DNA of 26,582 nt from positions 1 to 26,582 of the IMG/VR virus record IMGVR_UViG_3300017782_000177. One strand, 5' to 3'. This document shows, piece by piece, positions 16,134 to 21,813 of the stretch. This stretch comes from a virus. Position numbers and translations under genes: made by a program. Each line of letters opens with the position of its first letter. Positions within the stretch are counted from its first letter, which is position 1. A model generated the notes under the pieces. That model made no database searches. It was not told the origin of the DNA and was given only the letters and a program-made list of their open reading frames with translations.

Positions 16134-16693
16134 AAAAACTCTTATTTATAATTGGACTAAGTACAATTTTTTCGTGCCAATCTAAAAAAGTATCGATAGT
16201 TCAGCAAAGTTCAGTTGACAGCACTCAGGTTTATAAACAACAACTGATTATTGACAGTATTTATACTCATTATGAAAGAACAAAAGAAATACTTGTAGAG
16301 CGGGTAAAAGCTGATACAAGTAAAATGAGGATCAGGCTTGATCAAATTTGTGATTCAGCAATAAGAAATGCCTTAGACATTAATTATCAAAATTCTTCTT
16401 TGAACGTCAATATACAAGATGGGTTCATAAATGTGAATTGTATTACTCCAGAACAGTTGAATGCCTCCATTCATGAAAAACAAAGAGCTTTATCCTCTTC
16501 TTTTAGAGAAAGACTCGACAGTGCGCACCAGGTGTATCTCGATAAAGAGCTAAAAAGCAGCATTAAGGAAACAACTCGCTATGTCAAGGACATCTGGTGG
16601 ACAGTGAGAATTGTATGCCTGGCTATTCTTGTCACTTTCTTGTTGCGACCATTTATCATGAATCTTTTTCGGGGATTCATATCAGGATTATGA
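16130..16693 (+). CDS. Probable unimolecular spanin (lipoprotein with C-terminal membrane anchor)
   Basis: The 187-residue protein has a lipoprotein signal peptide (MKKLLFIIGLSTIFSC, lipid cysteine C16), a long charged periplasmic segment likely to form coiled coil and beta structure, and one strong C-terminal transmembrane segment at about 157-174 (I-V-C-L-A-I-L-V-T-F-L-L). An outer-membrane lipid anchor and an inner-membrane anchor in one chain is the u-spanin design of phage T1 gp11, which fuses the two membranes at the last step of lysis. Position directly after endolysin and holin supports this. Residues after C16 (Q-S-K-K) lack the acidic export signal of Bacteroidota surface lipoproteins, so the chain should stay periplasmic. 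No Rz/Rz1 pair is seen elsewhere. Confidence 0.75.
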   Translation: MKKLLFIIGLSTIFSCQSKKVSIVQQSSVDSTQVYKQQLIIDSIYTHYERTKEILVERVKADTSKMRIRLDQICDSAIRNALDINYQNSSLNVNIQDGFINVNCITPEQLNASIHEKQRALSSSFRERLDSAHQVYLDKELKSSIKETTRYVKDIWWTVRIVCLAILVTFLLRPFIMNLFRGFISGL

Positions 16694-16711
16694 TCACGAT
16701 GGGATCCTGAT
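16681..16711 (+). terminator. Possible late operon terminator
   Basis: ATCAGGAT (16681-16688) pairs with ATCCTGAT (16704-16711) across a 15-base loop that contains the spanin stop codon, and is followed by TTGCTG without a real T tract. The placement at the end of the late operon is right; the sequence support is weak. Confidence 0.3.
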
Positions 16712-17007
16712 TTGCTGTTGAGCCGTCCAAGTAATTCCTTGTTGATCTGCTGGACCTTGAAAAATCTTTAAAAGGTTTTTGCTTTAAGTATTTATTTTAC
16801 TGATAATAAGCTAATTATAAAAATATCCGGGTGACCTGTCAAGCAAGCGCTCTAAACCAACTGAGCTAATCACCCTATTTCCTTGCCCTGTTTACGGGGC
16901 TTCCCAGTTCATGGGCAATAACTGAGTCTGGGATATTTTGCCAAAGTTCTTCAATTTTTACCGATTTTCACCGTTTCAGTCTTGAAAATATCTTGAAAAT
17001 ATCTTGA
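16694..17007. other. Non-coding attP region between lysis and integrase genes
   Basis: This 314-base stretch holds no gene. It contains a tRNA-Val gene fragment on the minus strand (16829-16875), 11-bp tandem repeats next to the integrase start (16980-17009), a related CCTTGAAAAATC at 16755-16766 on the other side of the tRNA fragment, and inverted repeats such as CCCAG/CTGGG around 16903-16934. Together these are what an integrase attachment site with core and arm sites on both sides would show. Confidence 0.6.
16829..16875 (-). other. attP core candidate: 5' part of a tRNA-Val(GAC) gene
   Basis: Read on the minus strand, 16875 down to 16836 reproduces the first 40 or so positions of a tRNA: acceptor strand GGGTGAT, TA, D stem GCTC with loop AGTTGGTTTA and GAGC, one G, anticodon 5' stem CTTGC and loop TTGACAG, giving anticodon GAC (valine). 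The 3' anticodon stem and the whole T arm are missing; instead GTCACCC follows, which can pair with GGGTGAT. So it is not a working tRNA gene. A conserved tRNA piece beside an integrase gene is the usual mark of an attachment site, but phages normally carry the 3' part, not the 5' part. Confidence 0.65.
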
Positions 17008-17009
17008 AT
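16980..17009 (+). repeat. Tandem TCTTGAAAATA repeats, candidate integrase arm sites
   Basis: Two exact tandem copies of the 11-mer TCTTGAAAATA (16980-16990 and 16991-17001) and a partial third (TCTTGAAT, 17002-17009) overlap the integrase start codon. The 11-bp period equals about one helical turn. A similar sequence, CCTTGAAAAATC, is at 16755-16766 beyond the tRNA core. They could be arm-type binding sites for the integrase N-terminal domain and also allow autoregulation. Confidence 0.5.
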
Positions 17010-18183
17010 GACTATTCGGTTTAGACTCTGGCAACATTATAAGAACAAAGAAGGTAAATGTGCGCTGCAGCTCGTTATCTCGGACAAAGGAAAGGAGAAA
17101 ACAGTCAAGACTGGTATTCGAGTTGACCCTGAATTCTGGGATCAGGAGAATCAGAAGCTCAAGTCTGGATATCCACTTTACAAGAAAATAAATTTGGAAC
17201 TGTGGAATATAAGGCTGGTGTATGAGCAAGCTGCATTAAAGGCTGTGATGAATGGTGGAGACACCAATGATCTATTGAAAATAGTTTCTGGAGCTTCAGA
17301 TGATAGAAATTTCATAAGTTTTGGAAAAAGCCAAGTAATTCACCTGAAGTCTATGGGTAAAGACGGAACGGCCATAGCGTACAAACATGCAATCAACCAA
17401 CTTGATAAATCGTATCCGGAGATCAGATTTCAGGATCTTACACCTGAAGTGCTTAAAGAATGGAGAGATATGAAGATTGCAATGGGAATGGCACCCTCTG
17501 GGGTTCATTCATACTTGCGATCATTGCGAGCAATCTGGAACAAATCAGATACTGAGATGCCATCGCCATTTATCAAAGGGTTATTTCCTAAGATCACTAC
17601 TCGAATGCCAAGGAATAATAGTGTGGAAGATATAAAGGCCCTATTTAGGTATCGGCCAGGCGAAAAAAATACGGGTGCAAAGCTGGCCAGAGATCTGTGG
17701 TGTCTGGGTTTTCTGTTTCGAGGCATGGACTTCGTCGATCTCAGTAAATTAAGAGTGGAAGAATTGCAGAGCGACTACTTCATGTATCAGCGGCAAAAGA
17801 CCAGAGAAGAATTAAAAATTAGAATCTTCCCGGAAGCTAGAATCATCATAAATGATTGGAGTAAGACCGGGTACCTTTTTCCAATTAGACAAGGAAAGGG
17901 TGGTGAAGAGAGATCCTACATTGAGATTAAGAATCAGCTGAGCAGAGTGAACAGGGCGCTGGTTAAGATTAGCAATGAGGTTCAAGTAGGAGTCAAGCTG
18001 ACCACAAAGACTTGCAGATACAGCTTTGCTAGTATTGCCAAGGATGCTGGAATTGATTTTTCAGTAATCAGAGAAATGCTAGGTCATAAAGAGAGAGGAG
18101 TCACCGCCCTATATCTAGATAGGCATCCACAAAAGAATATTGATGATGCTCATAAAACGGTATTCTCAAAAGTTTGCACATGA
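17008..18183 (+). CDS. int: Tyrosine recombinase integrase
   Basis: The 391-residue enzyme has an N-terminal arm-DNA-binding domain (about 1-85), a SAM-like core-binding domain (about 100-200) and a catalytic domain (205-391). Catalytic residues are visible: Arg I at R238 (F-L-F-R-G-M-D), Lys at K264 in a beta turn, box II with R337 (K-T-C-R-Y-S-F), H360 in L-G-H-K, and nucleophile Y369 (T-A-L-Y-L). Box II has Lys instead of the common His at position 334, a variation also found in other phage integrases of Bacteroidota. The enzyme would recombine attP and a host site, probably in a tRNA-Val gene. It faces away from the lysis genes and its start codon lies within the 11-bp repeats. Confidence 0.95.
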   Translation: MTIRFRLWQHYKNKEGKCALQLVISDKGKEKTVKTGIRVDPEFWDQENQKLKSGYPLYKKINLELWNIRLVYEQAALKAVMNGGDTNDLLKIVSGASDDRNFISFGKSQVIHLKSMGKDGTAIAYKHAINQLDKSYPEIRFQDLTPEVLKEWRDMKIAMGMAPSGVHSYLRSLRAIWNKSDTEMPSPFIKGLFPKITTRMPRNNSVEDIKALFRYRPGEKNTGAKLARDLWCLGFLFRGMDFVDLSKLRVEELQSDYFMYQRQKTREELKIRIFPEARIIINDWSKTGYLFPIRQGKGGEERSYIEIKNQLSRVNRALVKISNEVQVGVKLTTKTCRYSFASIAKDAGIDFSVIREMLGHKERGVTALYLDRHPQKNIDDAHKTVFSKVCT

Positions 18184-18202
18184 AGAAACTAACTGACTGC
18201 AG

Positions 18203-18210
18203 TACTTTTG
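18203..18210 (+). promoter_or_regulatory. Bacteroidota -7 box upstream of dinD
   Basis: TACTTTTG matches TAnnTTTG exactly, 22 bases before the dinD start codon. A TTTG at 18173 could be the -33 element, but the gap of 26 bases is longer than the usual 19-21, so the full promoter is not perfect. It suggests dinD has its own transcript in addition to read-through from int. Confidence 0.45.
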
Positions 18211-18232
18211 CATTAAATAATTCTCAACTGTA

Positions 18233-19054
18233 ATGTCTCCTGAAGAAGCTCTGCCTCAAGATTCCATGTCGTTTGAAGATTTTGGCCATGACAATGGAAT
18301 CCGTTTTTGGTATGCTAGTTGGTTCTGCCAGGTTTTGGGGTATGCCAACATGAAGTCCTTCGAAAAGGTAATTCAAAGAGCAATTAAGGCTTGTATCAAT
18401 GCAGGTATTCCATATGAGGAGGACTTTAGAAAGGAGACTCTGCTTGTTGATGGTAAAAGTGTCTATGACTACAAGCTGAGCAGGATGGCTTGCTATCTGG
18501 TGGCCATGAATGCTGACTCCAAGAAGGAGGGGGTTGCTAAAGCACAGGTGTATTTTGCGGAACAGGTAGAGCAGATTAATCTCATGCTTGAAGGCCAAAA
18601 GGATCTTGAGCGTTTAGAGGTAAGGGAGGAGTTAAAAGAGAGTTTTAAAGCTCTACAGGATGCAGCAAAGGGGCATGGTGTCTTTGACTACGCTCTTTTT
18701 AATGATGCGGGATTTAGGGCAATGTATAATAAAGGACCAAAGCAAATAGCAGAGATTCGCGGTGTCAAGCATGGGCAGTTATATGATCACATGAGCCGTG
18801 TTGAGCTGGCCGCAAATTTGTTCCGAATGACTCTCACTGAAGAAAAGCTAAAGAATCTTCCTGGTAGGGCAGGACAGCATGGGGCAGAGAGAGTTCATGG
18901 TTCTATAGGTAAACAGGTAAGGGGTATGGTTCGGGATAATACTGGCATGAACCCTGAGAATTTGCCTCAAGAGCGAAAGTTACCTGAAGTTAAGAAAGAG
19001 CTTAAGAAAGCCCAGAAGAAACTGAAAGAAGTTGATAAGAAGAAGAAAAAGTAA
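18233..19054 (+). CDS. dinD: DNA-damage-inducible protein D (DinD)
   Basis: The 273-residue product matches Escherichia coli DinD in length and pattern. The N-terminal half has a Bro-N-like region (R-F-W-Y-A-S-W-F-C-Q-V-L-G-Y, then K-S-F-E-K-V-I-Q-R-A near 40-50) with the L-S-R-M-A-C-Y-L-V-A-M-N motif, and the C-terminal half has D-Y-A-L-F-N-D-A-G-F and the diagnostic D-H-M-S-R-V-E-L-A-A-N-L-F-R-M-T followed by T-E-E-K-L-K. E. coli DinD disassembles RecA filaments in vitro. The extreme C-terminus is a Lys-rich helix. In a prophage, next to the integrase and repressor, it may act on RecA during induction or recombination, or serve as an antirepressor since Bro-N domains are common in those. 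It is convergent with the beta-barrel gene. Confidence 0.88.
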   Translation: MSPEEALPQDSMSFEDFGHDNGIRFWYASWFCQVLGYANMKSFEKVIQRAIKACINAGIPYEEDFRKETLLVDGKSVYDYKLSRMACYLVAMNADSKKEGVAKAQVYFAEQVEQINLMLEGQKDLERLEVREELKESFKALQDAAKGHGVFDYALFNDAGFRAMYNKGPKQIAEIRGVKHGQLYDHMSRVELAANLFRMTLTEEKLKNLPGRAGQHGAERVHGSIGKQVRGMVRDNTGMNPENLPQERKLPEVKKELKKAQKKLKEVDKKKKK

Positions 19055-19084
19055 TAAAGCTGGATGGTGCCTATTATGTTCATT

Positions 19085-19642
19085 TCAAAACTTCAAAGCA
19101 ATTCCTGCGCTCAAGCTTCCAAGTATCTGCTCATAACCGGTGAGAAGTCGAAGCAATCCAAATCTGAATCCAACTCCGGCAAACACTCCTAGACGTTCAT
19201 TCAATCCAGGATTGATATTCTGCTCATAGTATTGATTGCCGTATTGAGCATACCTGTTTGTTCCAAAAGCAAACGATACGCCTGAGTGAATGAAAAACTT
19301 CTGATGTACATCCCATATAATGCCAGGTGTAAAGATGTGAAGACGGACAGCAGTACCCTTGTATGGCTGTCGGCTGAGAATTGCATCTGATATTGTGCCA
19401 CTGGTGGCCACATTGATTTCACGAGCCTTTGAGTTGATAAAGTTGTATTTGAGCAAACCTTTGACTTCTCCGGAGCCAAATATTAATCCTCCGCCAGAGA
19501 ATGATTTTCCTTCGAGAAGAAAGTTCGCAGATTCTGATGCGCCAAAGGTGGGGAGGTAAAGAATGCTGACTTCAGTAGAGTCTTCTTGTGAGTGTCCAAA
19601 AAGGAAGGTGAAGCAAAAAGCTAGAGTCAAGAGGTATTTCAT
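19085..19642 (-). CDS. Secreted outer-membrane beta-barrel protein (probable lysogenic conversion gene)
   Basis: The 185-residue product begins with a type I signal peptide (MKYLLTLAFCFTFLFGHSQ, cleavage likely after HSQ or nearby) and continues with alternating hydrophobic strands and Gly-rich turns, ending in A-L-K-F; a terminal Phe is the usual outer-membrane insertion signal. It has the size of a small 8-stranded barrel. The gene begins one base after the repressor stop, so both must share the repressor transcript and be made in the lysogen. That arrangement points to a moron that changes the host surface, for example blocking adsorption by related phages, but the actual role is unknown. 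It has no similarity that I recognise to a named porin. Confidence 0.75.
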   Translation of the reverse strand: MKYLLTLAFCFTFLFGHSQEDSTEVSILYLPTFGASESANFLLEGKSFSGGGLIFGSGEVKGLLKYNFINSKAREINVATSGTISDAILSRQPYKGTAVRLHIFTPGIIWDVHQKFFIHSGVSFAFGTNRYAQYGNQYYEQNINPGLNERLGVFAGVGFRFGLLRLLTGYEQILGSLSAGIALKF

Positions 19643-19643
19643 G

Positions 19644-20321
19644 TTACATGGTTCTTCTGCGAAGAATTCCTTTGACCCTGTACAAGTGATTCACTTTGTC
19701 TTTGATTATTTCCCAATTTGGATAGTCAGTATTAGCTGATTTTAGCATAATTGTCTCTGGTAATGATCCGGGGAAGACATACTTTACAACAGTCACTTCA
19801 TTGGTGATAATTAAATGTGGATCGCCAAAATTGATCAGGTCCATGTCTTTGACTGTATTGCACAGAATAACATCTCCATGGCAAAATACAGGTTCCATGT
19901 CTTGTCCGCTGATGTTTATTGCATAGTCGCAATCACTAAAACTTGGGATTACAAATCTATCAGTTACATGTGTCTCGTGGGGATCATTCCAAATATTAAT
20001 ATGTCTGTCAATTACATCGATGTTGTAAAATTTTATCGAATTATTCAAAAAAGGCGGGGGAGTCCTCAAAGAAACACTTTTTTTTGCAGTATCAGAATTT
20101 TCTGATGCTTTTTGGTCAAAACTACTCTTGAACGCTTTTTCGAATTTGTATAAAAAGCTATCAGGCGGTTCTATGTGTTTGTTGTAAATTTTACTAAGGT
20201 AGCCTCTGGTTACGCCTAGTTGATCCGCAATGTAGGAGATTTTCAGGCCCTGTGCCCTGAGCTGTTCAATTTGAAAGGCGACCTGCTCTCTTTTTGGGGG
20301 GAGGAGCTTCTCTTCTGTCAT
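19644..20321 (-). CDS. Phage repressor, HTH plus S24-like domain lacking the catalytic serine
   Basis: The 225-residue protein has an N-terminal helix-turn-helix (about residues 12-50: K-I-S-Y-I-A-D-Q-L-G-V-T-R-G-Y-L-S-K-I) and a C-terminal LexA/CI-like S24 fold (about 120-222) with the pattern S-G-x-x-M-E-P-V-F-x-x-G-D. In active members the motif reads G-D-S-M; here it is S138-G-Q-D-M, so Asp141 stands where the nucleophile Ser should be. K180 (V-T-V-V-K-Y-V) matches the catalytic Lys position. The linker (66-110) has no Ala-Gly or Cys-Gly. Autocleavage therefore looks impossible. The gene is divergent from a Cro-like gene and forms a two-gene transcript with the downstream beta-barrel gene. 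Confidence 0.9.
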   Translation of the reverse strand: MTEEKLLPPKREQVAFQIEQLRAQGLKISYIADQLGVTRGYLSKIYNKHIEPPDSFLYKFEKAFKSSFDQKASENSDTAKKSVSLRTPPPFLNNSIKFYNIDVIDRHINIWNDPHETHVTDRFVIPSFSDCDYAINISGQDMEPVFCHGDVILCNTVKDMDLINFGDPHLIITNEVTVVKYVFPGSLPETIMLKSANTDYPNWEIIKDKVNHLYRVKGILRRRTM

Positions 20322-20341
20322 TGGATTGATTGCTGTCGTTG

Positions 20342-20349
20342 CAAATGTA
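20342..20349 (-). promoter_or_regulatory. -7 box of the repressor promoter
   Basis: On the minus strand the sequence is TACATTTG, an exact TAnnTTTG match, 20 bases before the repressor start codon. A TTG at the usual -33 distance is not present, so the promoter may depend on an activator or be weak. Confidence 0.45.
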
Positions 20350-20352
20350 TTG

Positions 20353-20367
20353 AATTGATTATCAATT
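20353..20367. promoter_or_regulatory. Perfect dyad in the repressor/Cro control region
   Basis: AATTGAT (20353-20359) and ATCAATT (20361-20367) are exact inverted repeats around a single T. It lies just upstream of the repressor -7 box, in the -33 area, where a bound dimer would block or regulate the repressor promoter. It is a good candidate operator, though AT-rich dyads also occur by chance. Confidence 0.4.
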
Positions 20368-20376
20368 AGATTGTAC

Positions 20377-20444
20377 TAATGTGTGCATAAAATTCTTCTT
20401 AAGTGTACATTACTTCAAATTTATTTGTAGTATTGTGTACATTA
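20377..20444. promoter_or_regulatory. Three related elements GYRYACATTA between repressor and early operon
   Basis: GTGTACATTA occurs exactly at 20403-20412 and 20435-20444, 32 bp apart (about three helical turns). A third copy, GCACACATTA, is on the minus strand within 20377-20387. They cover the region where the early plus-strand promoter must lie (a TTTATTTG at 20420-20427 is one change from a -7 box). They are candidate binding sites for the repressor or the Cro-like protein. Confidence 0.5.
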
Positions 20445-20452
20445 TTTAGACA

Positions 20453-20722
20453 ATGGATTCATTTACGGTTACAATCAAAACGGATAGCCCTGAAATACAT
20501 AGGAAGGCATTGATGCTGAACCTGCGTCAGCATTTTAAGGAGATTGGTCTAAAGCATTACATGGCTTTATTTCTTCAAAGGTTTCCAGAGTATCAGGGTT
20601 GCACATCAACTGTCAAGAACGTATTCATTGGTCGTCAAGACGATGCTGAGATCGTAAGATGTTTCCAGGTTCTCGCCAGAGAGCATTCCAACAAGGATTA
20701 TGAGAGAGCTGCTAATGGATAG
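20453..20722 (+). CDS. Cro-like early regulator (small HTH-type protein)
   Basis: The first gene divergent from the repressor, 89 residues. The segment from about residue 45 to 80 (P-E-Y-Q-G-C-T-S-T-V-K-N-V-F-I-G-R-Q-D-D-A-E-I-V-R-C-F) follows the layout of short Bacteroidota phage HTH proteins, in which the recognition helix ends with V-x-x-V-x-x-G-R and then a helix starts at the D/N-x-E-I. The helical N-terminus has L-N-L-R-Q-H-F-K-E-I. By position it should repress or tune the repressor promoter like Cro, but the HTH call is by pattern only. Confidence 0.6.
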   Translation: MDSFTVTIKTDSPEIHRKALMLNLRQHFKEIGLKHYMALFLQRFPEYQGCTSTVKNVFIGRQDDAEIVRCFQVLAREHSNKDYERAANG

Positions 20723-21047
20723 GCATCTTTCATATGAGATCTGTCCAGATCTAAGTGCTCCTGAGTTAGTGAGCTTTCTTTCTGGTTTGATTGATGAATC
20801 ATATTTGGCTGATTCTAAATGGAAAGTCACAGTTTTTCGCAAAACGGATGATCGTGGCCCCGACAGTATTTCAAAAATACAGGTCCAAGAAATGCCTGTG
20901 GAATTTGTTCGTGAGCTCGGTATTCCACAGCCTAGGCTGGAGAAGTATGTGAGGACAAAAAGTGGAAAACTGCTTCCTATTGGAAAGAATAAGGCACCGC
21001 TGGCAGATCGCCAGCGCATCCAAAAAATAGTACAGAAGCTCAAATGA
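20715..21047 (+). CDS. Hypothetical early protein
   Basis: I do not recognise this product of about 110 residues. The first half is acidic with a D-L-S-A-P-E-L-V-S-F-L-S-G-L-I segment; the second half is basic and Pro-containing (L-G-I-P-Q-P-R-L-E-K-Y-V and a C-terminal L-A-D-R-Q-R-I-Q-K-I-V-Q-K-L-K), suggesting nucleic-acid or protein binding. The ATG at 20715 overlaps the previous stop by 8 bases; an in-frame ATG at 20700 would add five residues. Its stop overlaps the next gene by four bases (ATGA), so it belongs to the first early operon. Confidence 0.6.
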   Translation: MDRHLSYEICPDLSAPELVSFLSGLIDESYLADSKWKVTVFRKTDDRGPDSISKIQVQEMPVEFVRELGIPQPRLEKYVRTKSGKLLPIGKNKAPLADRQRIQKIVQKLK

Positions 21048-21310
21048 GCGGAATAATTCACATAGCTGAATCTGATCTCAGGAGTCTGCTTGAGGAGGCT
21101 AGCTATGAAGGTGCAGTTAAGGCTCTTCGCTTTGTCAGTAAGCCGATAAAGAAAGAGTGGGTGGATACCCATGAAGCTCTTTCTCTGCTGGGGAAGAGCA
21201 GAAGCACCCTGGAGAGGTATGTCGCGCAGGGCATGATCAAGGACAATGGTCAGGCATACAATAAGAGACGATTTCTGTCTCGTGATGTCATGAAAATTAT
21301 AGGAGGATGA
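21044..21310 (+). CDS. Excisionase-like HTH protein
   Basis: The 88-residue protein has a C-terminal winged-helix/MerR-like DNA-binding segment (W-V-D-T-H-E-A-L-S-L-L-G-K-S-R-S-T-L-E-R-Y-V through R-R-F-L-S-R-D-V-M-K-I), the pattern of HTH_17 proteins and phage excisionases. It could be the directionality factor that the integrase at 17008 needs for excision, or a transcription regulator. It sits in the early operon, expected to be on during induction. Start and stop overlap neighbours by four bases each. Confidence 0.6.
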   Translation: MSGIIHIAESDLRSLLEEASYEGAVKALRFVSKPIKKEWVDTHEALSLLGKSRSTLERYVAQGMIKDNGQAYNKRRFLSRDVMKIIGG

Positions 21311-21567
21311 ATGCATATCGATTAGCTGTTCGAGAACATCAGATTGCCTGTGCCAATGGAGACGAAGAAGGCCGAAAAAGGGCATTGGCTAAGATTCGTG
21401 CTTTTGATCTCGATCGTAAGTCTACAAAGCAGCTTCACATGAATTTGCAAAAGGCTGTGCAGGACCACAAGATTGCTTGTGCCATGCATAATGTTCCAAG
21501 CATTAATGCTGCAATGGTTCGAATAAATAAGTGGCAAAGGCATATTGATTTTTATGAAAAAAAGTGA
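21307..21567 (+). CDS. Small protein with an internal tandem repeat
   Basis: The 86-residue helical protein contains two similar units of about 30 residues: L-A-V-R-E-H-Q-I-A-C-A (6-16) and K-A-V-Q-D-H-K-I-A-C-A (49-59), each followed by a charged helix (R-A-L-A-K-I-R and A-A-M-V-R-I-N). The shared core is A-V-[RQ]-[ED]-H-[QK]-I-A-C-A. Each unit has one His and one Cys in the same place. No known function. It overlaps the excisionase-like gene by four bases. Confidence 0.6.
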   Translation: MNAYRLAVREHQIACANGDEEGRKRALAKIRAFDLDRKSTKQLHMNLQKAVQDHKIACAMHNVPSINAAMVRINKWQRHIDFYEKK

Positions 21568-21570
21568 TTT

Positions 21571-21813
21571 ATGAAAGGACTGAGTTTGTATGTAATTCTT
21601 GTGATTGGCCTCCTGCTTAGTATGCTTTTAGGGCTATGCATGGCTGGTCTTGATTTTGGTGCGTTAATGGAAATGCTGGGATTATTAACGCTCTCCTGTG
21701 TGGTGTGTCCTGGTTTAGGACTGCTGACCTTAGAGCTACTGCGACATGCAGTAGCTCGTTTGGTCGCCCGGTTGAATGAAATAGATAATTCAAATAATTC
21801 ATGGAATGATTGA
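21571..21813 (+). CDS. Small two-pass membrane protein of the early operon
   Basis: The 80-residue protein has hydrophobic segments at about 5-25 (L-Y-V-I-L-V-I-G-L-L-L-S-M-L-L-G) and 35-56 (L-G-L-L-T-L-S-C-V-V-C-P-G-L-G-L-L), and then an amphipathic basic tail (H-A-V-A-R-L-V-A-R-L-N). It is the last gene of the first early block. Early small phage membrane proteins often affect the host envelope or superinfection, but the sequence gives no specific function. Confidence 0.55.
   Translation: MKGLSLYVILVIGLLLSMLLGLCMAGLDFGALMEMLGLLTLSCVVCPGLGLLTLELLRHAVARLVARLNEIDNSNNSWND

Noticed and set aside
16829-16875. A functional tRNA gene
   Set aside because: The 3' anticodon stem and the T arm are missing, so it cannot fold as a normal tRNA; treated as an attachment-site fragment.
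20606-21385. 259-residue open frame on the minus strand
   Set aside because: It lies opposite three well-packed early genes with overlapping starts and stops, and its sequence has no recognisable domain and unusual Ser/Leu/Cys-rich composition typical of antisense frames.
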